Positions 48,101-57,290 of a DNA stretch of 64,000 nt are shown one piece after another. Where the stretch lies: assembly GCA_943735955.1 (NCBI GenBank), contig OX030955.1:9505647-9569646 (forward strand). The letters run 5' to 3'. The DNA is from Piscicola geometra (taxonomy: Eukaryota; Annelida; Clitellata; Hirudinida; Piscicolidae). The translations under genes were made by a program, and so were the position numbers. Every line of letters starts with the position of its first letter. Within the stretch, counting starts at the first letter, position 1. Under the pieces are notes generated by a model that worked only from the letters and a program-made list of their open reading frames with translations, was not told where the DNA came from and ran no database searches.

Positions 48101-51100
48101 GGAGATGATGGTGTGGTTGGGGGAGATGATGGTGTGGTTGGGGGAGATGATGGTGTGGTTGGGGGAGATGATGGTGTGGTTGGTGGGAGATGATGGTGTG
48201 GTTGGTGAGAGATGATGGTGTGGTTGGGGGAGATGATGGTGTGGTTGGGGGAGATGATGGTGTGGTTGGGGGAGATGATGGTGTGGTTGGGGGAGATGAT
48301 GGTGTGGTTGGGGAAGATGATGGTCTGGTTGGGGGGAGATGATGGTGTGGTTGGTGGAGATGATGGTGTGGTTGGGGAAGATGATGGTGTGGTTGGTGAG
48401 AGATGATGGTGTGGTTGGGGGGAGATGATGGTGTGGTTGGGGGGAGATGATGGTGTGGTTGGGGGAGATGATGGTGTGGGTGGGGGAGATGATGGTGTGG
48501 TTGGGGGAGATGATGGTGTGGTTGGGGGAGATGATGGTGTGGTTGGTGGGAGATGATGGTGTGGTTGGGGGAGATGATGGTGTGGTTGGGGAAGATGATG
48601 ATGTGGTTGGAGGGAGATGATGGTGTGGTTGGGGGAGATGATGGTGTGGTTGGGGGAGATGATGGTGTGGTTGGGGGGAGATGATGGTGTGGTTGGGGGG
48701 AGATGATGGTGTGGTTGGGAGAGATGATGGTGTGGTTGGGGAAGATGATGGTGTGGTTGGGGGAGATGATAGTGTGGTTGGGGGGAGATGATGGTGTGGT
48801 TGGTGGGAGATGATGGTGTGGTTGGGGGAGATGATGGTGTGGTTGGGGGAGATGATGGTGTGGTTGGGTGGAGATGATGGTGTGGTTGGTGAGAGATGAT
48901 GGTGTGGTTGGTGGGAGATGATGGTGTGGTTGGTGGAGATGATGGTGTGGTTGGAGGGAGATGATGGTGTGGTTGGGGGGAGATGATGGTGTGGTTGGTG
49001 GAGATGATGGTGTGGTTGGGGGGAGATGATGGTGTGGTTGGGGGAAATGATGGTGTGGGTGGGGGAGATGATGGTGTGGTTGGGAGAGATGATGGTGTGG
49101 TTGGGGGGAGATGATGGTGTGGTTGGTGGGAGATGATGGTGTGGTTGGGGGAGATGATGGTGTGGTTGGTGGAAGATGATGGTGTGGTTGGTGGGAGATG
49201 ATGGTGTGGTTGGTGGGAGATGATGGTGTGGTTGGTGAGAGATGATGGTGTGGTTGGGGGAGATGATGGTGTGGTTGGGGGGAGATGATGGTGTGGGTGG
49301 GGGAGATGATGATGTGGTTGGGGGAGATGATGGTGTGGTTGGGGGGAGATGATGGTGTGGTTGGGGGAGATGATGGTGTGGGTGGGGGAGATGATGGTGT
49401 GGTTGGGAGAGATGATGGTGTGGTTGGGGGGAGATGATGGTGTGGTTGGTGGGAGATGATGGTGTGGTTGGGGGAGATGATGGTGTGGTTGGTGGAAGAT
49501 GATGGTGTGGTTGGTGGGAGATGATGGTGTGGTTGGTGGGAGATGATGGTGTGGTTGGTGAGAGATGATGGTGTGGTTGGGGGAGATGATGGTGTGGTTG
49601 GGGGGAGATGATGGTGTGGGTGGGGGAGATGATGGTGTGGTTGGTGGAAGATGATGGTGTGGTTGGTGGGAGATGATGGTGTGGTTGGTGGGAGATGATG
49701 GTGTGGTTGGTGAGAGATGATGGTGTTAGGGTTAGGGTTAGGGTTAGGGTGATGATGGTGTGGTTGGGGGAGATGATGGTGTGGTTGGTGGGAGATGATG
49801 GTGTGGTTGGTGAGAGATGATGGTGTGGTTGGGGGAGATGATGGTGTGGTTGGGGGAGATGATGGTGTGGTTGGGGGAGATGATGGTGTGGTTGGGGGAG
49901 ATGATGGTGTGGTTGGGGGAGATGATGGTGTGGTTGGTGGGAGATGATGGTGTGGTTGGTGGGAGATGATGGTGTGGTTGGTGAGAGATGATGGTGTGGT
50001 TGGTGGGAGATGATGGTGTGGTTGGTGAGAGATGATGGTGTGGTTGGGGGAGATGATGGTGTGGTTGGGGGAGATGATGGTGTGGTTTGGGGAGATGATG
50101 GTGTGGTTGGGGGAGATGATGGTGTGGTTGGGGGAGATGATGGTGTGGTTGGGGGAGATGATGGTGTGGTTGGTGGAAGATGATGGTGTGGTTGGTGGGA
50201 GATGATGGTGTGGTTGGTGGGAGATGATGGTGTGGTTGGTGAGAGATGATGGTGTGGTTGGGGGAGATGATGGTGTGGTTGGGGGGAGATGATGGTGTGG
50301 GTGGGGGAGATGATGGTGTGGTTGGGGGAGATGATGGTGTGGTTGGGTGGAGATGATGGTGTGGTTGGTGAGAGATGATGGTGTGGTTGGTGGGAGATGA
50401 TGGTGTGGTTGGTGGAGATGATGGTGTGGTTGGAGGGAGATGATGGTGTGGTTGGGGGGAGATGATGGTGTGGTTGGTGGAGATGATGGTGTGGTTGGGG
50501 GGAGATGATGGTGTGGTTGGGGGAGATGATGGTGTGGGTGGGGGAGATGATGGTGTGGTTGGGAGAGATGATGGTGTGGTTGGGGGGAGATGATGGTGTG
50601 GTTGGGGGGAGATGATGGTGTGGTTGGGGGGAGATGATGGTGTGGTTGGTGGAGATGATGGTGTGGTTGGGGGAGATGATGGTGTGGTTGGGGGTAGATG
50701 ATGGTGTGGTTGGAGGAGATGATGGTGTGGTTGGGGGGAGATGATGGTGTGGTTGGGGGAGATGATGGTGTGGGTGGGGGAGATGATGGTGTGGTTGGGG
50801 GAGATGATGGTGTGGTTGGTGGGAGATGATGGTGTGGTTGGGGGAGATGATGGTGTGGTTGGGGAAGATGATGATGTGGTTGGAGGGAGATGATGGTGTG
50901 GTTGGGGGAGATGATGGTGTGGTTGGTGGAGATGATGGTGTGGTTGGGGGAGATGATGGTGTGGTTGGGGGAGATGATGGTGTGGTTGGTGGAGATGATG
51001 GTGTGGTTGGGGAAGATGATGGTGTGGTTGGGGGAGATGATGGTGTGGTTGGTGAGAGATGATGGTGTGGTTAAGGGAGATGATGGTGTGGTTGGGGAAG

Positions 51101-52730
51101 ATGATGGTGTGGTTGGTGGAGATGATGGTGTGGTTGGTGAGAGATGATGGTGTGGTTAAGGGAGATGATGGTGTGGTTGGGGAAGATGATGGTGTGGTTG
51201 GGGGAGATGATGGTGTGGTTGGTGAGAGATGATGGTGTGGTTAAGGGAGATGATGGTGTGGTTGGGGGAGATGATGGTGTGGTTGGTGTAGGTGGTTTTG
51301 TTGACAGATAAGATGAAACTCATTTCAAAAGGTTAACCCTATCCTACTACCTACACAACCCCTAAAAACCACCATAACCCCATTTTACCCCACTACCTCT
51401 ACCATCTAACCACCACAACTACAACCAGCATCATCCTTCCACACAAAAACCATACCACCAAAACCACCTTACCACCACATCACGCGACCACAACCACCCA
51501 CCGTACTACCACAACCACATCTCAAAACAACCAAACAACACCACCACCACCACAAAAAGCACCACAAAGCAAATACAAATACAACCAACATAATCGATCC
51601 TCAGGCAATAGTAGGTCGAGAAGGATTGGCGTGGTGGCGGCCAGTCGGTGGCTGTGGTGTGCTGTCGCCGCCTCTATGCAGATGAAGTAGAGGCTGGTGA
51701 TGATGATGATGATGATGATGATTATGATGAAGATTATGATGATGATGATGATGATTATGATGATGATTACGATGATGATGATTAGGATGGTGATGATTAC
51801 GATGATGATTATAATGATTATGATGATGATGATGATGATGATGATGATTAGGATGGTGATGATAACGATGATGATACACCGCCTTACTCTGTCGACAGCT
51901 TCTTTCTATCAGAAGGAGGAAGACGAGAAAATGGTGCTGATGATGATAATGACGGTGGTTGTGGTAGTGATGATAATGACGCCTTGTACTTATCTAGTAC
52001 TGCGTTATTAATCTTGAGTTGAGAGGTGTCAGTGAAGATGAGGCGACTGATGCTGACAGAGATTCGGCTTGGCATTCCATTCACTGACACTTCATCATTA
52101 GAATGTGGTGGTGGTGGTGGTGGTGGTGGTGGTGGTGGGACGGTGGTGGTTGCGTGTGGTCGTGAGGCGGTGGTAGTTTTGGTGGTGGGTGGTTGCTTTC
52201 TTGGTGGGCTGAACGATCGTTTTCTTCTTGTTGTCTTTGTGATGATGATGACGATGATGATGATGATGACAATGATGATGATGATAATGCTGACGATGAT
52301 TTTAATAAACACCATTCTGGTGGCAGAAGCAAACCATAAAACGAAAAATCTTTAAAAAAAGCTAATAACAAATAACAAATAACAAAACAACCTTCTTTCG
52401 TGGCAGCCTGTTGTCCACCACACTGGTGCTCCTCTTCATACCACTGAACTCCCCACCCACCCCAGCAGCACCGACTTTTGCACCCCTTCCACCCCCAATA
52501 ACCACACCCCTTACACCATAGCCCCTCCCGATTGTTTGACCTTTATTTAATTGATTTCTATTGGCTAGATTACTTTTAAATAAGGCGTTTCTATTGGTCG
52601 GATAATTTATATTTTTAGAAATACTTTTTATATTCTTCCCGCCTACTCCTTCCCTCTTTCTATCATGATATACACTACCATAGCCTTTGACACCAGCGAT
52701 TTCAACATCATCATCAGCAGCAGCACCATC

Positions 52731-52762
<32 letters not shown>

Positions 52763-52860
52763 CATGAGTGCTGATCTGTTTTCTATTAGAACCTTCTAAA
52801 GGAATTTTTTCTTCTTCTTTCACCTTGTCCATCTGTTTAGTAATTATTCCATTATTAATA

Positions 52861-52903
<43 letters not shown>

Positions 52904-55900
52904 GTTATTATTATTATTATTATTGCTATATAATGATGACTAACGGGTAGGGGACTGTGGTAGAAGAGGTCGGCGATGATGTCATCATCACTCAGAAAGT
53001 CTCCATAGTGACCTCCCTTCTCATGAATATGCAATTGTATTCGATGAATATTCCATCGATTTAATGAGCTTTTTCCATTGCCGTTTAAAAGTGCATATTG
53101 ATTATTATTATATTTACTATATTATATTAAATAATAATTAAAATTATTAAAAAAATTGCCCTTAGATGTTAATATGCCATGTTAAAAAAGCTTTACAATT
53201 TGTTACTTTAAAAAAATCATTACTAAGCATGAAATATTACCATAAGCAGTGTGAATGTGTTAACAGAATATATAAAAAAGCGCTATATAAATATATTTCA
53301 TTGATTGATTGAGAATGAGTATCATTACCAGTACTACCCCTCCTCCTCCACCACCACCACACCTCAGCATCTAGTTGGTGTTGTAGAACATCTCCACGAT
53401 TTCCTTGTTTTTTCTGTGTGTGTGTGTGTGTGCGTGTGTCGTGTGTTTGTGTGTGTGTGTCGTGTGTGTGTGTCGTGTGTGGTGTGTGCGTGCGTGTGTG
53501 TGCGTGTGTCGTGTGTTTGTGTGTGTGTGCCGTGTGTGTGTGTGTGTGTGTGTGTGCCTTTATTTTAAAGAAAAATTGTGCATCAAATAGATGTATTACG
53601 TTGTTGATTGAGTCCAGAACCAGGTCAAGAGGATTTCTGAGTTCATCATCAGCACCGACCTTGACCCTAATACAGACCAATACGATACAAAGTACCATTA
53701 AATATTATTTTATTTAATACTTAATATTTAATACTTGAAATTGAAAAAAACTCAAACTATTTAGTATTTTCGATTATAAATCTTGAAATTTAAATATTTA
53801 AAAGAAAAATGAATAAATTAATTATTAATGCGCTACTAATGAATATTCATAAATACAAAGTCCCTGACAAGGCGGGAAGGTCATGGATGCTTTTGGAACT
53901 GGCTCTTATCATGTCACTCCTCAAGAGTTCTGCATACGTAATGAGGTTGTCGAGGAGGAGGGGCTCTATGGGAAGGGGGAGGTTGGTGGTGGAGTGGTGA
54001 TAGGGTAATGGTGGGAATGGATTGAAAATGGTGGAGATGGTAGTGGTGGTGGTGGAGGTGGTGTTGGAGGTGGTGTTGGAGGTGATAGTCATAGTTGCAG
54101 TAGAAGTGGTGGTAGATACAGTGGTAGTGGAGTTAGTGGTGATGATAGTAGTGATAGTGATAGTGATGGTGGTTGCAGTAGAAGTAGTAGTTTCAGTGGC
54201 GATGGTGGTGGTGATAGTGATGGTGGTTGCAGTAGAAGTAGTAGTTTCAGTGGCGATGGTGGTGGTGATAGTGATGGTGGTTGCAGTAGAGGTAGTAGTT
54301 TCAGTGGCGATGGTGGTGGTGATAGTAGTGATAGTGATGGTTGCAGTAGAAGTAGTAGTTTCAGTGGCGATGGTGGTGGTGGTAGTGATGGTGGTTGCAG
54401 TAGAGGTAGTAGTTTCAGTGGCGATGGTGGTGGTGATAGTGATGGTGGTTGCAGTAGAGGTAGTAGTTTCAGTGGTGATGGTGGTGGTGATAGTGATGGT
54501 GGTGATGGTTGCAGTAGAAGTAGTAGTTTCAGTGGCGATGGTGGTGGTGATAGTGATGGTGGTTGCAGTAGAGGTAGTAGTTTCAGTGGCGATGGTGGTG
54601 GTGATAGTGGTGCTCATGACGGATGAAGGCTGATGCTTGTGTTAAAGATGGAGCACCTTGGTGGCTGAAGGAAGCGAGATTCAGTGGTGGTTGTGGTTGT
54701 TTGAGGTTGTCGTTGTCGCTCAACAAGATGTTGTAGTCTTTGTGTTTGTTGTTGTTGCTGTTGATATTTTTAGTGTTGTTATTGTTGGTGTTGTCATTGT
54801 TGATGTTTTCCTTGTTGACTTTCTTGAGGTTGAAGGTGCCTCTGAGAGCTCTAGAGAGGTCTCCAGCTGGCTTGACCTGTTGTGTGGTGTGGTGTAGTGT
54901 TGTGTGGTGTGGTGTGGTGTAGTGTGGTGTGGTGTAGTGTGGTGTGGTGTGGTGTGTTGTGGTGTGGTCTTGTGTTGTGGTGTGGTATGTTGTGTGGTGT
55001 GGTGTGCTGTTGTGTGGTGTGGTCTTGTGTGGTGTGCTGTGTGGTGTGCTGTTGTGTGGTGTGCTGTTGTGTGGTGTGGTGTTGTGTTGTGTGGTGTTGG
55101 CCTTCAAATTGATCTTTGAATGATTTTTAACATTAAAAAAAAGTTGATTTCATTATATATATATATATATTTATTTATATATTTGAATATATTTTTAACA
55201 TATATCTTTAACATATATCTTATGAATATATTTAACCATATATTTTAACGATAAAATTTAAAATCAATTTAATTTAATCTAAACTTATAATTATTTATAC
55301 TCCAAAATTAATACTCTACAACGTCACTAACGATGTCGTTGTGGTCTGAGGTTGGCACATTAGGGTCTGGCGTGGTGAAGGCTGGAGGGGGTGGTGATAA
55401 TGATCATTTTAAAAAGGATTTCTGTCGGATTTGAGCCACGTTAATAACCTTCGTCATTGTATTGTATTTCTTGTGTCTTTAATCATGAGTTTATTTTAGT
55501 TTTAATTTGTTTATATTCATTATTAAAAAAGACATAAAGCTTGATTAATTAAAATGATAAATAAAATTAGTTAATTAATTAAATAAATAAATAAACAATT
55601 AATTAATCATAGCCATGGTCTTAAATGAGAATCCCAAATGAGGGAGAATCCAAATGAGGCACCGACCTGAGACAGGCTCGATGGAGACTCGCACTCTGAG
55701 GTTGCCGATCTTCTTGTTGGTCGCATCGATGATGGATAACAGTCTGATGGTTGTTGTGGGTTGTGGTTATGGTTGTTGTGGGTGGTGGGTGTTGTTAGAG
55801 GTGTTTGTTGTTGGTGTGGGCGGTTGTGGATGGTTATGGTTGTTGTGGGTGGTGGTTGTTGTTGTTATGGTTATTGTAAGGGGCGGTTGTTGTCAGGGGT

Positions 55901-56955
55901 GGTTGTTGTTGAGAAGGATTTTTGTTGGGAGAAGATGTGATTATGATTTTTTTTTTGAAAAATACAGTGAAGAATTTTGAGATATTGGCGATTGAACAGA
56001 TTTTAGTCACAAAAAGATGCTTACTTGAAAAATTTAAATATAAATAATTATAAAATCATAAAAAATAATGTCGGAGACTTGTTGATGGGCTGGTTGGAGT
56101 GGAGGGTGTGTAGATTGCCTAGAACACACCTTCCCACCACCACCTTGTCTTGCCCAAGCACCTCGAAGCTTAGAATCTTCATATCTTAGTGAGAAAAGAT
56201 AGAGTAATAAGAAACAGTTCATTGGAATTGTTTTTAGTTTAGTTTGGGGGGCTAAACCAATGCAGGTATTTTAACCTCTGTTGTGGTTATAAAAAATTAT
56301 TTGTAGGTGTTGCAGCCATGGTGTTATACCCTTGAGGTAGTTGTTGAATTGCTTGGGTCCAGATTTGAGAGGGTAAAAGGCGGATTGGAAAGGTGACAGA
56401 TGAGAAGTCGTGGTTGCGTCTGATAGCAGTCTAATGAAAGAATTTTGGTTATAGACATAACATTTTTTATTATTCAATACTTTGAAATATATAAAAAAAA
56501 ATAATTAAAAAAATAAATTGTTTGATTCAACTTAATGAAGTAACCTGAATGTGGTTCCACTACCTTCTTCCCCCCACCAAAGCAGTTTGACAATTACTTC
56601 TTTGAAAGGGAAGCTGTGAAGTGGGTTGATCCATTGCACAGAAGGGATATCAACTCTAACATACCTTCTCAGTTGGCCTTCCACTTTTGGAGGCAGATTG
56701 GTACTGCCCTGGTTTAATTTATAAAATTTATATTTTTATATAGTCGAAAAATATTTTCGACAATTAAGATTCGCATTTACATAATTTCCATGTTTGTATG
56801 ATTATTTTCAAAAAATTAAACATACAGATTCTGTATTACAGATTTTGATCACAAACTAATTATTAGTTACTAATATGAGCCTTCAGTCAATTTAAAAAAA
56901 TAAATATGATATCATTCTATTTAATATTTAAAATACTTACCAATCTTTTAGTCAT
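35835..56955 (-). CDS. C2CD3: C2CD3 centriolar C2-domain protein, 29 exons, 1990 aa
   Basis: Centriole elongation and distal appendage protein acting at the centriole distal end. Exons in transcript order: 56955-56941, 56708-56545, 56430-56330, 56184-56079, 55743-55667, 55381-55323, 54876-54657, 53965-53869, 53666-53600, 53413-53363, 53019-52945, 52832-52392, 52195-51888, 51693-51590, 43757-43480, 43290-43075, 42923-42632, 42372-42191, 42052-41960, 41768-41682, 40600-40489, 40341-39992, 39887-39709, 39553-39406, 39133-39082, 38701-38577, 38335-38291, 38180-37921, 37503-35835. All phases match and the sum is 5973 bases. Matches to recalled vertebrate C2CD3: [46 protein letters not shown] (exons 2-5), [39 protein letters not shown] (18-20), [15 protein letters not shown] (22), [31 protein letters not shown] and [19 protein letters not shown] (23-27). 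Exons 6, 9, 10 and the start of exon 13 are the least certain. Central C2 domains of the vertebrate protein are missing between exons 22 and 23. Confidence 0.9.
37550..37915 (-). repeat. 15-bp minisatellite ACTGCACACAACAGT in C2CD3 intron 28
   Basis: About 24 copies of a 15-bp unit that is partly self-complementary at its ends (ACTG...CAGT). It fills the intron between exons 28 and 29 almost completely and starts at the exon 28 donor (GTTAGT). The three stop-free frames on both strands follow from the 15-bp period. Confidence 0.95.
38706..39068 (-). repeat. CA (minus-strand) microsatellite in C2CD3 intron 25
   Basis: An interrupted TG tract on the plus strand, CA on the coding strand, with GGATGAGAG interruptions. 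It ends in the coding-strand acceptor CACACAG of exon 26 (AG at 38703-38702). Confidence 0.95.
40716..41640 (-). repeat. 58-bp minisatellite in C2CD3 intron 20
   Basis: About 16 copies of a 58-bp unit (plus-strand CCTCCCTCACCCTCTCTCCT, then TCATCCCC and CTCATCATCTCTCATTCATC). Units alternate between two variants (CCCTCCC and CCTTCCT) in a non-random order. It lies between exon 20 (41682-41768) and exon 21 (40489-40600). Confidence 0.95.
41775..42182 (-). repeat. TG/CA microsatellites around C2CD3 exon 19
   Basis: TG-rich sequence (41775-41935) and a CA tract (42088-42180, TG on the coding strand) flank exon 19 on both sides. The coding-strand (TG)n lies a few bases after the exon 18 donor (GTTAGTGTGTG). 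Coding-strand (CA) tracts lead to the acceptors of exons 19 and 20. Confidence 0.85.
43545..43690 (-). repeat. C2CD3: 24-bp coding minisatellite inside C2CD3 exon 15
   Basis: About six copies of a 24-bp unit (GAGAGAGTGATGGGTGGGGG plus GATG on the plus strand), some shortened to multiples of 12 bases. In the coding frame they read as an HHSLHPPT repeat. The frame stays open through the repeat and joins two conserved C2-domain strands, and there is no GT on the coding strand inside it that could serve as a donor. The repeat therefore appears to be translated as a loop insertion of roughly 50 residues. Confidence 0.75.
43782..51290 (-). repeat. Giant ~21-bp minisatellite in C2CD3 intron 14
   Basis: About 350 tandem copies of a 21-22-bp unit, plus-strand GATGATGGTGTGGTTGG followed by GGGA, with variants GGTGGGA, GGTGAGA, GGAGGGA, GGGAA and GGTGGA. 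It occupies 7.5 kb of the 7.8-kb intron 14. Higher-order structure is visible: the order of variants from about 44,610 to 46,330 recurs at about 46,350 to 48,050 with an offset of 1745 falling to 1723 bases. Shorter duplications occur near 49,080/49,403 and 48,863/50,345. Open frames (DDGVVGG, MMVWLGE) are artefacts. Confidence 0.97.
49726..49749 (+). repeat. Interstitial (TTAGGG)4 inside the giant minisatellite
   Basis: Four perfect TTAGGG units interrupt the array, with ordinary minisatellite units on both sides and no unique sequence. This is the canonical metazoan telomere hexamer. Confidence 0.95.
51694..51887 (-). repeat. GAT/ATG trinucleotide repeats in C2CD3 intron 13
   Basis: GATGATGATTATGATGATGA-type repeats fill the short intron between exons 13 and 14. 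On the coding strand this is (CAT)n leading to the CATCACCAG acceptor at 51695-51694. Confidence 0.85.
53266..53312 (+). mobile_element. Second LINE-tail remnant with TGAT end in C2CD3 intron 10
   Basis: AAGCGCTATATAAATATATT followed by TCATTGATTGATTGAG matches the 3' tail of the LINE at 59.3-59.8 kb (GCGCTATA(C/T)AAAT then TGATTGATTGA). Upstream sequence shows no coding homology, so this is either an extremely short 5'-truncated copy or a related SINE tail. Confidence 0.5.
53414..53560 (-). repeat. CA (minus-strand) microsatellite ending at the C2CD3 exon 10 acceptor
   Basis: A TG-rich plus-strand tract with CGTGTG variants. On the coding strand it ends CACACACAG, the exon 10 acceptor. Confidence 0.85.
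54020..54612 (-). repeat. 54-bp minisatellite in C2CD3 intron 7
   Basis: About eight copies of a 54-bp unit (plus-strand GGTGGTGGTGATAGTGATGG, then TTGCAGTAGAAGTAGTAGTT and TCAGTGGCGAT), preceded by GGTGGT-rich sequence. A 54-bp period keeps frame and gives long artificial frames on both strands (V/E/M and T/I/A). Confidence 0.95.
54887..55095 (-). repeat. GTGTGGTGTGGT repeat in C2CD3 intron 6
   Basis: A repeat of GTGTGGTGTA/GTGTTGTG units, read on the coding strand as ACACCACACCACAC, leading into the exon 7 acceptor CACAACAG. It resembles the CACCACACC array of PDS5 intron 28. Confidence 0.9.
55667..56955 (-). other. C2CD3: C2CD3 N-terminal C2-like domain (exons 1-5)
   Basis: Exon 1 is only 15 coding bases (ATG ACT AAA AGA TTG, donor GTAAGT), found by its position just upstream of the conserved [10 protein letters not shown] segment and its phase-0 donor. 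Residues 6-154 follow the start of vertebrate C2CD3: a VEGQLR strand, [37 protein letters not shown] and [17 protein letters not shown]. The order and spacing of blocks are the same as in the vertebrate protein. Confidence 0.85.
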
Positions 56956-57290
56956 TTTTCCGTTTTATTTGAAGCTGCAAAAGTAAAACTTTTGTAATCC
57001 CGGCTTTGTTATTCTCATAGAAACAAGTTCTCGAGATGGTCTTACTAATAAATACAAATAAATTAAACGCTACATCATTACGTTTCTATAGAAATTTGAC
57101 TCTACCTGGATTAATAGTTCAAGTTAAAGTCTAAACAATAAATCATAAAATTAAACAGTATTAAAACGATTTTCACAAAAACCTTTAAAAATTAATTTGT
57201 TTAATTAACAGAGATTTATTGATTGATTTGATTTAGAGATATTTTTTTCTTGAATAATCATTTTTTCATTAATGAACAATTCAACAAGTA
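56956..57290. promoter_or_regulatory. Divergent promoter region of C2CD3 and DRC3
   Basis: The start codons of C2CD3 (minus, 56955) and DRC3 (plus, 57291) are 335 bases apart and point away from each other. This AT-rich stretch must hold both promoters unless there are non-coding first exons. No clear TATA box is seen. Two X-box-like motifs lie within it. Confidence 0.6.
57011..57024. promoter_or_regulatory. RFX X-box candidate
   Basis: ATTCTCATAGAAAC matches the degenerate RFX-binding X-box RYYNYYNNRRNRAC at every position, 56 bases upstream of the C2CD3 ATG and 267 bases upstream of the DRC3 ATG. RFX factors drive ciliary genes through X-boxes in proximal promoters. A second, imperfect palindrome GTTTCTATAGAAAT (last C replaced by T) lies at 57082-57095. 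The consensus is loose, so a chance match somewhere in this interval is quite possible. Confidence 0.45.

Larger units (their letters stand above)
43075..52195 (-). other. C2CD3: C2CD3 first central C2 domain (exons 13-16), split by a 7.8-kb intron
   Basis: The domain starts with a poly-Pro stretch encoded by a (GGT)n tract (52108-52138). It continues through [12 protein letters not shown] and SDRKKLST, then [10 protein letters not shown] across the exon 13/14 junction, and [11 protein letters not shown]. After the giant intron it resumes with [15 protein letters not shown], an 8-residue coding repeat, [14 protein letters not shown] and [11 protein letters not shown]. The order matches the family: FFVEYHF-like, FVFPV-like, LTFQIYVKKTP-like, VIGSVSL-like. 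The exon 13 start (52195) is inferred from phase; an upstream acceptor at 52209 would be out of phase with exon 12. Confidence 0.75.

Noticed and set aside
43543..51147. Dozens of plus-strand frames reading DDGVVGG or MMVWLGE
   Set aside because: All derive from the 21-bp minisatellite, antisense to C2CD3 and lying in its intron. The identical frames at shifted positions are repeat copies.
51300..51345. A possible extra C2CD3 exon reading FEMSFILS on the min strand
   Set aside because: No acceptor AG is available in the right frame without an upstream stop, and exon 14 joins exon 15 directly in phase.
53363..53408. C2CD3 exon 10 read as [10 protein letters not shown] from an acceptor at AACAAG
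   Set aside because: This frame hits TAG before any donor. Using the CACACAG acceptor at 53414 instead gives an open 51-base exon ending at GAG/GTGTGG with consistent phase.
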